A stretch of DNA of 64,000 bases from Azorhizobium sp965227945 (GTDB lineage: Bacteria; Pseudomonadota; Alphaproteobacteria; Rhizobiales; Xanthobacteraceae): assembly GCA_965227945.1 (NCBI GenBank), contig CBDDGQ010000006.1:2976001-3040000 (forward strand), written 5' to 3'. A model generated the notes under the pieces. That model was given only the letters and a program-made list of their open reading frames with translations, was not told where the DNA came from and did no database searches. Position numbers and translations under genes: made by a program. This document shows, one piece after another, positions 1 through 9,309 of this stretch. The stretch's first letter is position 1; the number at the start of each line of letters is the position of its first letter.

Positions 1-1
1 G

Positions 2-814
2 TCCGGCGCGCCCCGCCGCCAGCGCAGCCAGGGTTCGGTGCGCCTTGCGGTGAGCCGCATGGGCGCCGCCACCGGCGTGGCGGATGTGGCCGAGGACGGC
101 GCCCTGCGTGTGCGCATGCCGCGCGTGGCCGGAGCCGACATCGAAGCGGTGTTCGTGAACACGGCCGGCGGCGTGTGCAGCGGCGATCAGTTCCGCATCT
201 GCGTGGAGGCAGGGCCGGGCGCGCAGATCGCGCTGGCGACACCTGCCGCGGAAAAGATCTACCGCTCCGATGGCGACACCGCGCGCATCGACGTGGCGCT
301 CACGGTGGGGGCGGGGGCAGACCTGCACTGGCTGCCGCAGGAGACCCTGCTGTTCGATCAGGCCCGGCTGGTGCGGCGGTTCGAGGTGAATCTCGATCCC
401 ACCGCCCGCTTCCTCGCCTTCGAGGCGTTGGCGTTCGGCCGGGTGGCGCGGGGTGAGGTGATGGCGTCGGGCCATCTGGAGGACCATTGGCAGGTGCGCC
501 GCGGCGGCGGGCTGATCTATGCCGATGCCCTGCGCCTCAGCGGCCCCATCGCCCAATTGTTGCAGCGCCCGACCATCGCCGCGGGCAACCGGGCGCTGGC
601 CACCCTGCTTTATGTGGCGCCCGATGCGGAAGCACGGCTGGACGAAGCACGCGGCCTCATGGAAGCTGGGCGCAGCGAATGCGGCGCCAGCGCGTGGAAC
701 GGCCTTCTGGCCGCCCGCTGGCTGGCGCCGAACATCGAAACCCTGCGACGGGACGCCGTCGCATTCCTGACCGCCTTTCGCGGGGCCCCTATGCCCCGTG
801 TCTGGGCCCTTTGA
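2..814 (+). CDS. ureD: Urease accessory protein UreD (5' end outside window)
   Basis: UreD (UreH) is the scaffold that binds apo-urease and, with UreF and UreG, delivers nickel to the active site in the cytoplasm. The reading frame is open to the left edge of the window. A GTG lies at 38, but the residues before it (RRQRSQGS) continue the family pattern around the N-terminal RxQG...VRLA stretch, so the real start is upstream. Recognisable UreD blocks follow: NTAGGVCSGDQ, TPAAEKIYRS and LPQETLLFDQARL. It ends 16 nt inside the longest frame of the next gene, but the likely start of that gene lies 10 nt after this stop. First visible gene of a ureD-AB-C-E-F-G operon; the promoter is not in view. 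Confidence 0.93.
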   Translation, partial: SGAPRRQRSQGSVRLAVSRMGAATGVADVAEDGALRVRMPRVAGADIEAVFVNTAGGVCSGDQFRICVEAGPGAQIALATPAAEKIYRSDGDTARIDVALTVGAGADLHWLPQETLLFDQARLVRRFEVNLDPTARFLAFEALAFGRVARGEVMASGHLEDHWQVRRGGGLIYADALRLSGPIAQLLQRPTIAAGNRALATLLYVAPDAEARLDEARGLMEAGRSECGASAWNGLLAARWLAPNIETLRRDAVAFLTAFRGAPMPRVWAL

Positions 815-824
815 GGAGACTGCC

Positions 825-1445
825 GTGCTGCTGACGCCGCGGGAGAAAGACAAGCTGCTCATTGCCATGGCCGCCGAAGTGGCGCGCAAGCGCCTGGCGC
901 GGGGGGTGAAGCTCAATTACCCCGAAGCCATCGCCCTGATCACCGACTTCGTGGTGGAAGGCGCCCGCGATGGGCGCACCGTCGCCGATCTCATGGCCGC
1001 CGGCGCCCGCGTCCTCACCACCGACCAAGTGATGGCAGGCATCGCCGAGATGATCCACGACATCCAGGTGGAGGCCACCTTCCCCGATGGCACCAAGCTG
1101 GTGACGGTGCACCATCCCATTCGCGGCGAAGCCTCCGCCGACGTGCCGGGGGAGATCATTACCGCGCCGGGCGACATCATTTTCAACGAAGGCGCCGAGC
1201 GGGTGTCGCTCACGGTGGCCAATACCGGCGACCGGCCGATCCAGGTGGGCAGCCACTACCATTTCTACGAGACCAACCCCGGCCTGGTGTTCGAGCGCGA
1301 GAAAGCCCGCGGCATGCGCCTCGACATCACGCCGGGCACTGCGGTGCGGTTCGAACCGGGCGCCACCCGCGAAGTGACTTTGGTGCCGTTCGGCGGCAAG
1401 CGCGAGGTCTATGGCTTCCGCGGCGCGGTGGCCGGGAAGCTGTAA
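825..1445 (+). CDS. ureAB: Fused urease gamma/beta subunit
   Basis: Structural subunits of urease, which hydrolyses urea to ammonia and carbamate. Residues 1 to about 100 match the gamma subunit (LLTPREKDKLL, HDIQVEATFPDGTKLVTVH). Residues about 105-206 match the beta subunit (VPGEIITAPGDI, VGSHYHFYETN, GFRGAVAGKL). They are joined by a short RGEASAD-type linker instead of being two genes. I chose the GTG at 825 because GAGGAG at 813-818 is well spaced and the protein then starts like canonical UreA; an ATG-like start at 798 (GTG) would add nine residues overlapping ureD. Length is about 206 aa, the sum of the two usual 100-residue subunits. Fused gamma/beta subunits are known in some bacteria. 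Confidence 0.93.
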   Translation: MLLTPREKDKLLIAMAAEVARKRLARGVKLNYPEAIALITDFVVEGARDGRTVADLMAAGARVLTTDQVMAGIAEMIHDIQVEATFPDGTKLVTVHHPIRGEASADVPGEIITAPGDIIFNEGAERVSLTVANTGDRPIQVGSHYHFYETNPGLVFEREKARGMRLDITPGTAVRFEPGATREVTLVPFGGKREVYGFRGAVAGKL

Positions 1446-1464
1446 GGAAGAAAGCGATTTGTGG

Positions 1465-1488
1465 TATAATCTCCTGAAAGTAAGGAGA
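1465..1488. promoter_or_regulatory. Candidate promoter/operator of the toxin-antitoxin pair
   Basis: A perfect TATAAT lies at 1465-1470 in otherwise GC-rich DNA. It is followed at once by an inverted repeat TCTCCT (1470-1475) / AGGAGA (1483-1488) with a 7-nt loop GAAAGTA. The right arm is the Shine-Dalgarno sequence of the antitoxin gene, so the structure could be an operator for the AbrB-type antitoxin or an RNA hairpin that hides the ribosome binding site. I saw no good -35 box. Its presence suggests the cassette has its own transcription. Confidence 0.45.
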
Positions 1489-1493
1489 CGATC

Positions 1494-1778
1494 ATGGCGC
1501 TGATGGGTGGATCCACCGTCACCAGCAAAGGGCAGGTGACGCTTCCGGCCGCGCTGCGGGAAAAGTTCGCCATCCGCGCGGGGGATCTGGTCGAATTCTT
1601 CGAAGGCTATGACGGCACGCTGAAAATGCGGATCCGTGCCCAGAGCGCGGCGGCCATTGTCGGCACCTTGGCGCATCTGCGCGCCGATCCGCACTATGCC
1701 ACCGATGCCGCCGCCATTCTGGACGAGGCGGCGGCGCGGGATGCGAAGGCGCGCAAACCCAAGGGTCGCGCCGCATGA
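1494..1778 (+). CDS. AbrB/MazE-type antitoxin (VapB-like)
   Basis: 94 aa. Residues about 7-48 are a swapped-hairpin AbrB DNA-binding domain (STVTSKGQVTLPAALREKF, followed by GDLVEFF), as in antitoxins paired with PIN toxins. The C-terminal half is an alpha-helical toxin-binding tail ending in a basic RDAKARKPKGR stretch. It has a strong TAAGGAG ribosome binding site. The stop overlaps the toxin start by 4 nt (ATGA at 1775-1778). By family, it represses its own promoter and neutralises the toxin. It sits between ureAB and ureC, where no urease gene is expected. Confidence 0.85.
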   Translation: MALMGGSTVTSKGQVTLPAALREKFAIRAGDLVEFFEGYDGTLKMRIRAQSAAAIVGTLAHLRADPHYATDAAAILDEAAARDAKARKPKGRAA

Positions 1779-2173
1779 TGGGGCTCGACACCAACGTCCT
1801 GCTGCGGGCCATGCTGAAGGATGATGATCGGCAATCGCCTTTGGCGGCGCGGGTGCTGGAGCGTCTGACGCCCGATGACCCCGGCTACGTCAACGTGGCC
1901 GTCCTGCTGGAAGTGATGTGGACCTTGGGCCGCCGGTACAAAGCGAGCCGCGCCGATCAGATGGCGACGCTTGAGCGGCTGCTTGAAAGCCCCAGCTATG
2001 TCCTGTCCGATCGCGATGCGATCATCGATTGTCTGGAGATCATGCAGGCCGAAAAGCTCGATTTCGCCGATGCGCTGATCGGCGCGTTGAACCAGAGGGC
2101 CGGGTGCGCGGTCACATGGACGTTCGACGCAAAGGCCAGTGAGCGTCCGTTGTTTCAAAGTGTTGAAAGCTAG
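1775..2173 (+). CDS. PIN-domain ribonuclease toxin (VapC-like)
   Basis: 132 aa, usual VapC length. Conserved acidic residues of the PIN nuclease are all visible: D5 (LDTNVLLR), E46 (VLLEVMW), D99 (LDFADALI) and D118 (WTFDAKA). Family members cleave specific RNAs, often tRNA anticodon loops, when not held by the antitoxin; the target here cannot be read from sequence. The first two codons are both ATG (1775, 1778). The first gives the ATGA overlap with the antitoxin stop, implying translational coupling. No key residue is missing, so the toxin is probably active. Confidence 0.87.
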   Translation: MMGLDTNVLLRAMLKDDDRQSPLAARVLERLTPDDPGYVNVAVLLEVMWTLGRRYKASRADQMATLERLLESPSYVLSDRDAIIDCLEIMQAEKLDFADALIGALNQRAGCAVTWTFDAKASERPLFQSVES

Positions 2174-2175
2174 AG

Positions 2176-2194
2176 CCGGCAGGGTTCCCGCCGG
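2176..2194 (+). terminator. Hairpin after the PIN toxin gene
   Basis: CCGGC (2176-2180) pairs with GCCGG (2190-2194), with GGG/CCC pairing inside. It lies 3 nt after the toxin stop and is followed by a pyrimidine-rich stretch rather than a true T tract. It could be a weak terminator for the cassette or an mRNA-processing structure between the cassette and ureC. Confidence 0.35.
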
Positions 2195-2232
2195 GTCTCT
2201 TCATTCAATGGTTCCCTGAGGATCATGTCCCC

Positions 2233-3951
<1,719 letters not shown>

Positions 3952-4004
3952 GCGAGACCCGCGAGACACTCGTATCCTATCGGGCCCGCACCGGGAGTCA
4001 GAGT

Positions 4005-4526
4005 ATGATCCGTTCCAGCAAGATCGTCCGCCACCTCGCGGTTCGTGTGGACCTGGTTGCCGACACCATCACCCTCGACCACCAGGGCCGCCATCGGCGC
4101 CGGGTGTCGCTGACCACCGATGGGGGGATGGAGTTCCTGCTGGATCTCGACCGGGCCGTGGTCATGGACGACGGCGATGCCATCGAGCTGGAAGACGGCC
4201 GCCTGGTGCAGGTGAAGGCAGCGCCGGAAAAGCTGCTGGAGGTCACCACCTTCAACCCGCTGCGCCTGATGCGCGCCGCCTGGCACCTGGGCAACCGCCA
4301 CGTGCCCACCGAGATCACCGCCGAGTCGCTTTACATCACCCAGGATCCGGTGATCGAGACCATGCTGCGCGGCATCGGCGCCTCCACCAAGCAGGTGGTG
4401 CGGCCGTTCAAGCCGGAGCGGGGCGCCTATGAGGCCAACCAGGCCCATGCGGCGCCCACCAAGGACGATCATGAGGGGCATGTGCACTCTGCCTCCTGTG
4501 GACACGCGTCCCATACGCATGACTGA
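4005..4526 (+). CDS. ureE: Urease accessory protein UreE
   Basis: 173 aa nickel metallochaperone that passes nickel to UreG. The N-terminal peptide-binding domain is followed by the metal domain with the HLGNRHVP motif (H99 corresponds to the dimer-interface nickel ligand). The C-terminus is a histidine-rich tail (HEGHVH..CGHASHTHD) of the kind that stores extra nickel. An in-frame start further upstream (3900) would lie inside ureC; ATG 4005 gives the canonical N-terminus. The tail overlaps the start of ureF by 8 nt. Confidence 0.93.
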   Translation: MIRSSKIVRHLAVRVDLVADTITLDHQGRHRRRVSLTTDGGMEFLLDLDRAVVMDDGDAIELEDGRLVQVKAAPEKLLEVTTFNPLRLMRAAWHLGNRHVPTEITAESLYITQDPVIETMLRGIGASTKQVVRPFKPERGAYEANQAHAAPTKDDHEGHVHSASCGHASHTHD

Positions 4527-5226
4527 CCCGCAGGCGTCGGCTGTGGCGCCAGAGGGCGCCTTGCTGGCGCTGTTCGCCTGGCTGTCCCCGGGGTTCCCGG
4601 TCGGCGCCTATGCCTATTCCCACGCGCTGGAATGGGCGGCGGAGGCCGGCGATCTGGGCGATGAGGCCGCTCTTCGGGGCTGGCTGTCCGATCTCCTGAT
4701 CTATGGCTTCGGCCGCGCCGACGGGATTCTGTTCAGCCACGCTTATGATGTCGGGCGGTCCGGCGACCTGACCGGCTTGCAGGCGGTGAATGCCCAGGCC
4801 GTGGCCCTGGCGCCCACCGCCGAATTGCGGCTGGAGAGCTGCCAGCAAGGACGCAGCTTTCTTGATGCGGTCGCGGTGGCGTGGCCCCATCGCGCGCTGG
4901 ACGCCGCCGCCGCCGCCCTGCCGCGGGATGTGGCCTATGCGGTGGCGCTGGGTTACGCGGCCGCCGTGCATGGCATGGCCAAAGGCCCGGCGCTGCAAGC
5001 TTTCCTGTTCGCAATCATGCAAACGCTGGTGTCAGCCGCCTTGCGTCTTGCCCCCATCGGGCAGACGGCGGGCACCCGCGTGGTGGCAGCGCTGCTGCCC
5101 CAGGTGCAAGCGCTGGCCCTGACCATTCCCGGCTTGACGCTGGACGATCTCGGCACCGCCACGTTTCGCGCCGACCTTGGCAGCATGCGGCACGAAACCC
5201 AATACACGAGGCTATTTCGATCATGA
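4519..5226 (+). CDS. ureF: Urease accessory protein UreF
   Basis: About 235 aa, all-helical protein that works with UreD and UreG as a GTPase-activating checkpoint during nickel insertion. Family landmarks are LSPGFPVGAYAYSHALEWA near the N-terminus and AKGPALQAFLFA in the middle. ATG 4519 was chosen because it overlaps the ureE stop by 8 nt and gives a family-like length; earlier in-frame starts inside ureE exist (4429, 4474, 4483). The stop overlaps ureG by 4 nt. Confidence 0.92.
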   Translation: MTDPQASAVAPEGALLALFAWLSPGFPVGAYAYSHALEWAAEAGDLGDEAALRGWLSDLLIYGFGRADGILFSHAYDVGRSGDLTGLQAVNAQAVALAPTAELRLESCQQGRSFLDAVAVAWPHRALDAAAAALPRDVAYAVALGYAAAVHGMAKGPALQAFLFAIMQTLVSAALRLAPIGQTAGTRVVAALLPQVQALALTIPGLTLDDLGTATFRADLGSMRHETQYTRLFRS

Positions 5227-5861
5227 GCGGTTCGGGCAACATCAGTTCGGGCAACGGCCCGCTGCGGGTCGGCATCGGCGGCCCGGTGGGGTCGGGCAAG
5301 ACGGCGCTGGTGGAAGCGTTGTGCAAGCGCTTTCGCGCGGTCTATGACATCTGCGCCATCACCAACGACATCTACACCAAGGAAGACGCCCGCCTGCTCA
5401 CGGTGGCCGGCGCCCTGGATCCCGAACGCATTCTCGGGGTGGAGACCGGCGGCTGCCCGCACACCGCCATCCGCGAAGACGCCTCCATCAACCTGCGCGC
5501 GGTGGCGGACATGCAGGCCAAGTTCCCCGGCCTCGAACTGGTGCTGATCGAATCCGGCGGCGACAATCTGGCGGCGACCTTTTCTCCCGAACTGGCGGAC
5601 ATCACCATCTATGTGATCGACGTGGCCGGGGGCGAGAAGATCCCGCGCAAAGGCGGGCCGGGCATCACCCGCTCGGACTTCCTGGTGGTCAATAAGACCG
5701 ATCTGGCGCCGCTGGTGGGCGCGGACCTGTCCATCATGGAGGCGGACACGCAGCGCATGCGCGGCGCGCGGCCCTATGTCTTTGCCTCCATCAAGCATGG
5801 CGTGGGGGTGGACGAGGTGGCCCGTTTCATCGAGAAGGCCGGCGGGCTGACGGCGGCCTGA
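5223..5861 (+). CDS. ureG: Urease accessory GTPase UreG
   Basis: 212 aa SIMIBI-class GTPase that couples GTP hydrolysis to nickel delivery. P-loop GGPVGSGKT at 19-27, metal-binding CPH motif at 78-80 (ETGGCPH), ESGGDNL and the guanine-specificity NKTD motif are all present. The start shares ATGA with the ureF stop. Last gene of the urease operon; a hairpin follows at 5864-5884. Confidence 0.96.
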   Translation: MSGSGNISSGNGPLRVGIGGPVGSGKTALVEALCKRFRAVYDICAITNDIYTKEDARLLTVAGALDPERILGVETGGCPHTAIREDASINLRAVADMQAKFPGLELVLIESGGDNLAATFSPELADITIYVIDVAGGEKIPRKGGPGITRSDFLVVNKTDLAPLVGADLSIMEADTQRMRGARPYVFASIKHGVGVDEVARFIEKAGGLTAA

Positions 5862-5863
5862 GC

Positions 5864-5884
5864 CAGACCCTGACGCCGGGTCTG
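5864..5884 (+). terminator. Hairpin after ureG
   Basis: CAGACCC (5864-5870) pairs perfectly with GGGTCTG (5878-5884) around a 7-nt loop, directly after the ureG stop. No T tract follows, so this may end transcription weakly or protect the urease mRNA 3' end. Confidence 0.45.
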
Positions 5885-5921
5885 CCGGCGGGGCGGCGCA
5901 ACACGAGGGGTACGGGCGACG

Positions 5922-6569
5922 ATGACCGATCCGGTCCCAGACGCGCTGCCGGCAGCGCAGCACCATGCGGATGGCCGCCTCATGGCGCCGGCGGTGGCGC
6001 GCAACAAGGACGCGATCCTCGACGTGCTGCGCCCGCTGCTGCCATCCTCCGGCCTGGTGCTGGAAATCGCCAGCGGCACCGGCGAGCATGCAGTGCATTT
6101 CGCCGGCGCGATGCCGCATCTGACCTGGCAGCCGTCCGACCCCGCCCCCGCCGCCCGCGCCTCCATCGCCGCCTGGGCGGCCGAGGCGGGCCTGCCCAAT
6201 ATCCGCCCGCCGCTGGCATTGGATGCCGCTGCATCGCTTTGGCCGCTGGCGCGGGCCGACGCCATGGTGTGCATCAACATGGTCCATATCAGCCCCTTCG
6301 CCTCCACCGAGGGTTTGATGCGCGGGGCAGGTGCGCTGCTGCCAGCTGGCGGCCTGCTGCTGATCTACGGCCCCTTCCGCCGCGCCGATGTGCCCACGGC
6401 CCCCAGCAATGAGGCATTCGACGCCGACCTCAGACGCCGCGATCCCGCCTGGGGCCTGCGCGATCTGGAGGCGGTGGCGGCCTGTGCTGCCTCCCATGGG
6501 GTGACGCTGGTTGGGGTGGAAGCCATGCCCGCCAACAATCTGGCGCTCATCTTGCGCAAGGGCTCCTGA
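5922..6569 (+). CDS. DUF938 SAM-dependent methyltransferase
   Basis: 215 aa. The family is recognised from RNKDAILDVL, the SAM-binding glycine motif LEIASGTGEHAVHFA (about 47-61), WQPSDP and VCINMVHISPF. Members are class I methyltransferases with unknown substrate. It follows the urease operon by 60 nt in the same direction but has no known link to urease. A 7-bp hairpin (CCTGCGT 6576-6582 / ACGCAGG 6591-6597) follows the stop. Confidence 0.85.
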   Translation: MTDPVPDALPAAQHHADGRLMAPAVARNKDAILDVLRPLLPSSGLVLEIASGTGEHAVHFAGAMPHLTWQPSDPAPAARASIAAWAAEAGLPNIRPPLALDAAASLWPLARADAMVCINMVHISPFASTEGLMRGAGALLPAGGLLLIYGPFRRADVPTAPSNEAFDADLRRRDPAWGLRDLEAVAACAASHGVTLVGVEAMPANNLALILRKGS

Positions 6570-6575
6570 ATGGTA

Positions 6576-6597
6576 CCTGCGTCCACCTGAACGCAGG
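6576..6597 (+). terminator. Hairpin after the DUF938 gene
   Basis: Perfect 7-bp stem CCTGCGT / ACGCAGG with an 8-nt loop, starting 7 nt after the stop codon. There is no T tract. The rest of the 244-base gap up to 6813 shows no gene or clear promoter. Confidence 0.4.
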
Positions 6598-6813
6598 CGA
6601 TGGAACGCGCGGACAAAGCCCCTCTCGACAAGCCGATCACCGGCGCGCTAGGGAGGGTGCGGCGGTTGCCCCTTGGGGCGCCGGAGATGTCAGCCGCCCA
6701 TCGCAGCAACCGATCTCGAACCGTTCCCGCAGACCTCCGCCGCGCCCGCGGCGACCGGGTGGTTCAGGTGAAGACGTCTGGGTGCCTGGGGTGGCCGGCT
6801 AGAGGGACGCGTC

Positions 6814-8142
6814 GTGGTCAACATCGCTCTGCTGCTGATTGGGGGAAAAGCCCTGCGGCGCCGCTGGTGGGTGCTGGCGGTGGCGGGCCTGGCGCTGGTG
6901 GCCTTGGCGGGGATCGTGATCGCCGATCTGGCGGACGGTGCCACCGTGGTGGCCACGCAGGCCTTCGGGCTGGTGCTCCTGTTCGAAGGGGTCTGGTCCG
7001 GCATTGGCATGATCACCTCGCCCAGTTTTGCCGGTCGGGTGGTCTGCGCGGTCAAGTCCGTCTTGCTGGTGCTTCTCGGTGTGCTGATCCTGGACACGCC
7101 GGTCCATAGCGACGCTTTACTGTCCTGGCTGTTTGCCTTGGCCTTTGTGGCGGATGGTCTATCCCGCCTGACCACGGTGGCCATCGTGCGGTTCCACGGA
7201 TGGCTGGCATCTGCCTGTGTGGGCGCCTTTGAACTGATCCTAGCCGTGGTCATCGTCGCCGATTGGCCCCTGCCGGCCGCACTGAATATTCCGTTGTGCA
7301 TCAGCCTGATGCTGCTGGTGTCGGGGGCCAATCTGCTGCGCATCGCCGTCTTGCTGCGCACCTCCCATGAGGAGGTGGCGCTCTTGGGTTTGCCGGTGTT
7401 CGCCGGACGGAACTGGTACGACAACGCCCCGGTGCTGATCGGCGAGGACGAGCCGTCCGATGTGCAAGGGGGCCTGATGACCGTGCGGGTGTGGACGCCG
7501 GTGGGGTCCGCCGAGGTGGCGTCGCGGCACTATGTTCTGGATCGCTACGTGGGGGCGCGGGATGTGCACGGCGCCATTTCCACCGGCCATTCGGCGCTGG
7601 AATGCCTGCCGCATGTCTATATCAGCCACTGGCCGGGTCAGGAGATCGATCAGGACGGACAGACGGTTCGCATGCTGCGGGCCGGCGCTGAGAACGACAT
7701 TCCCGGACTGTTCCAGCCCTCCTATGCCGCGGAATCCGCTTTGTGGTGCGAGGCGGATCAGAAAGTGGAGTTCCGGCATTTCAACCTGCGGCGCCTGCGG
7801 GCTTATTGGGCCGGCTACCATCAGGATTCCACCTATAACCTGACCAATCGCAACTGCTCCGTGGCCGTCGCCGCGGCACTGGATTCCGCTTTGGAGGGTG
7901 TCTTGCAGACCCGTTTCCCCTGGTTGCGCCTAGTGCTGCTGCTGCTGGATCCGGACGTGTGGGCGGCCGCCTACATCCGCTCGCAGGCGCAGACCATGTG
8001 CTGGACGCCGGGCCTGGTGCTCGACTATGCCTCGGCGCTCCGTCGCATTGTCGAGAAGGGGCGCACGCCCTGGCCGGTGCGGGCCAGGGACTTCTTCCGG
8101 CGGATCAGGGCCGGCAGGTCGCTGCGCCAGGCCGTGCCATGA
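6814..8142 (+). CDS. HdeD-like membrane domain fused to a papain-like hydrolase domain
   Basis: 442 aa. The first 180 residues contain about six hydrophobic segments arranged like the HdeD/DUF308 family of small membrane proteins. The rest (about 200-442) looks soluble and carries GHSALE (H259) and later YNLTNRNCSVAVAAALD (C348). A His before a Cys, with a NxxNC-type motif, resembles permuted papain-fold peptidases/amidases such as DUF4105. This assignment rests on motifs only. GTG start with AGAGGG upstream. The stop overlaps the MFS gene by 4 nt, so the two are coupled. What the catalytic domain cleaves, and on which side of the membrane, cannot be read from sequence. Confidence 0.6.
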   Translation: MVNIALLLIGGKALRRRWWVLAVAGLALVALAGIVIADLADGATVVATQAFGLVLLFEGVWSGIGMITSPSFAGRVVCAVKSVLLVLLGVLILDTPVHSDALLSWLFALAFVADGLSRLTTVAIVRFHGWLASACVGAFELILAVVIVADWPLPAALNIPLCISLMLLVSGANLLRIAVLLRTSHEEVALLGLPVFAGRNWYDNAPVLIGEDEPSDVQGGLMTVRVWTPVGSAEVASRHYVLDRYVGARDVHGAISTGHSALECLPHVYISHWPGQEIDQDGQTVRMLRAGAENDIPGLFQPSYAAESALWCEADQKVEFRHFNLRRLRAYWAGYHQDSTYNLTNRNCSVAVAAALDSALEGVLQTRFPWLRLVLLLLDPDVWAAAYIRSQAQTMCWTPGLVLDYASALRRIVEKGRTPWPVRARDFFRRIRAGRSLRQAVP

Positions 8143-9293
8143 CCGCGCCCTCGGTGTCCCGCATCCTGCGGCCGGATCTGGTGTCGCGCGCGGCCGTGAT
8201 CCTGACGGCCACCATGTTCGGCCTCACTTATTCCCTGAGCGCGCCCCTGATCGCGCTGGATATGGCGCAGCAGGGATTGAGCGACGCCCTGATCGGCGCC
8301 AATGCGGCGATGCATGCGGTGGGGGTGCTCATCACCGCCGTGCTGCTGCCGCGGCTGGTGGCCGGGCTGGGGCCGCGCCGCTTGATCCTGATCTCGCTGG
8401 CCGCCTCGGCGGTGGTGCTGGTGGCTTTCGGCCTGGTGCGGGTGGTCTGGTTGTGGTTTCCGCTGCGGGTGCTGCTGGGCATGTCGGCGGAGGCGCTCTT
8501 CGTGCTGTCGGAAACCTGGATCAATGCCCTGAGCAGCGAGAACACCCGCGCCCGCTCCATGGCCATCTACACGGCCGCCCTGTCGCTGGGGCTGGCGCTC
8601 GGGCCGGCCATCCTGTCGCTGGTGGGGGCGCACGGCGCGCTGCCCTATCTGGTGGGCGCGGCCATCGCGCTGCTGTCAGCCGGCTTCATCCTCATGCCCA
8701 TGGTGGTGGCGCCGAAATTCGAGGAGCCCAGTGTCGGCAGCCCGCTGCGCTTCTTCCGCTTGGCGCCGGTGGCCATTGCCGCGACCCTGCTGAACGCCGG
8801 GGTGGAAACCGCCGGCCTGTCCTTCCTGGCGCTCTATGCGGTGAACCTGGGATGGGGCGAGGAGAACGCCACCCAATTGATTTCGGTGATGATGATCGGC
8901 GCCATCGTGCTGCAACTGCCCATCGGCTGGCTGGGGGATAAGTTCGATCGCCGCCGGCTGGTGATCATCTGCGCGTCCCTGGCGGCGGTGGGGGCGGCAA
9001 TGTGGCCCTTGGTGCTCGGCCATCCCATCCTCACCTTCGCGCTGCTGTTCTTCTGGGGCGGCGCCTTTGTGGGGGTCTACACTCTCATGCTCACCATCGT
9101 CGGCAGCCGCTTTTCCGGCGGCGATCTGGTGGGGATCTATGCGCTCATGGGGTTCACCTGGGGCGGCGGCGCGCTGATCGGGCCGCTTCTGGCGGGCTTT
9201 GCCATGCAAGCCACGACCCATGGGCTGGCCATCTTCGCCGCTGCGGCCTGTGCCTTGTTCGCCATCTGCGCGGCGGTCTTCCGCAAGGCTTAG
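8139..9293 (+). CDS. MFS transporter
   Basis: 384 aa with about twelve hydrophobic segments. The loop between segments 2 and 3 (RLVAGLGPRRLIL) and the central loop GWLGDKFDRRRLV carry the MFS-type charged motif. It resembles YcaD/UMF-type members of about 380-390 aa. Substrate unknown. ATG 8139 overlaps the upstream stop as ATGA; an earlier in-frame start at 7959 lies deep in the upstream gene. It is convergent with the MBL gene, 16 nt away. Confidence 0.85.
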   Translation: MTAPSVSRILRPDLVSRAAVILTATMFGLTYSLSAPLIALDMAQQGLSDALIGANAAMHAVGVLITAVLLPRLVAGLGPRRLILISLAASAVVLVAFGLVRVVWLWFPLRVLLGMSAEALFVLSETWINALSSENTRARSMAIYTAALSLGLALGPAILSLVGAHGALPYLVGAAIALLSAGFILMPMVVAPKFEEPSVGSPLRFFRLAPVAIAATLLNAGVETAGLSFLALYAVNLGWGEENATQLISVMMIGAIVLQLPIGWLGDKFDRRRLVIICASLAAVGAAMWPLVLGHPILTFALLFFWGGAFVGVYTLMLTIVGSRFSGGDLVGIYALMGFTWGGGALIGPLLAGFAMQATTHGLAIFAAAACALFAICAAVFRKA

Positions 9294-9309
9294 GGAGTGG
9301 GCACCGGCG

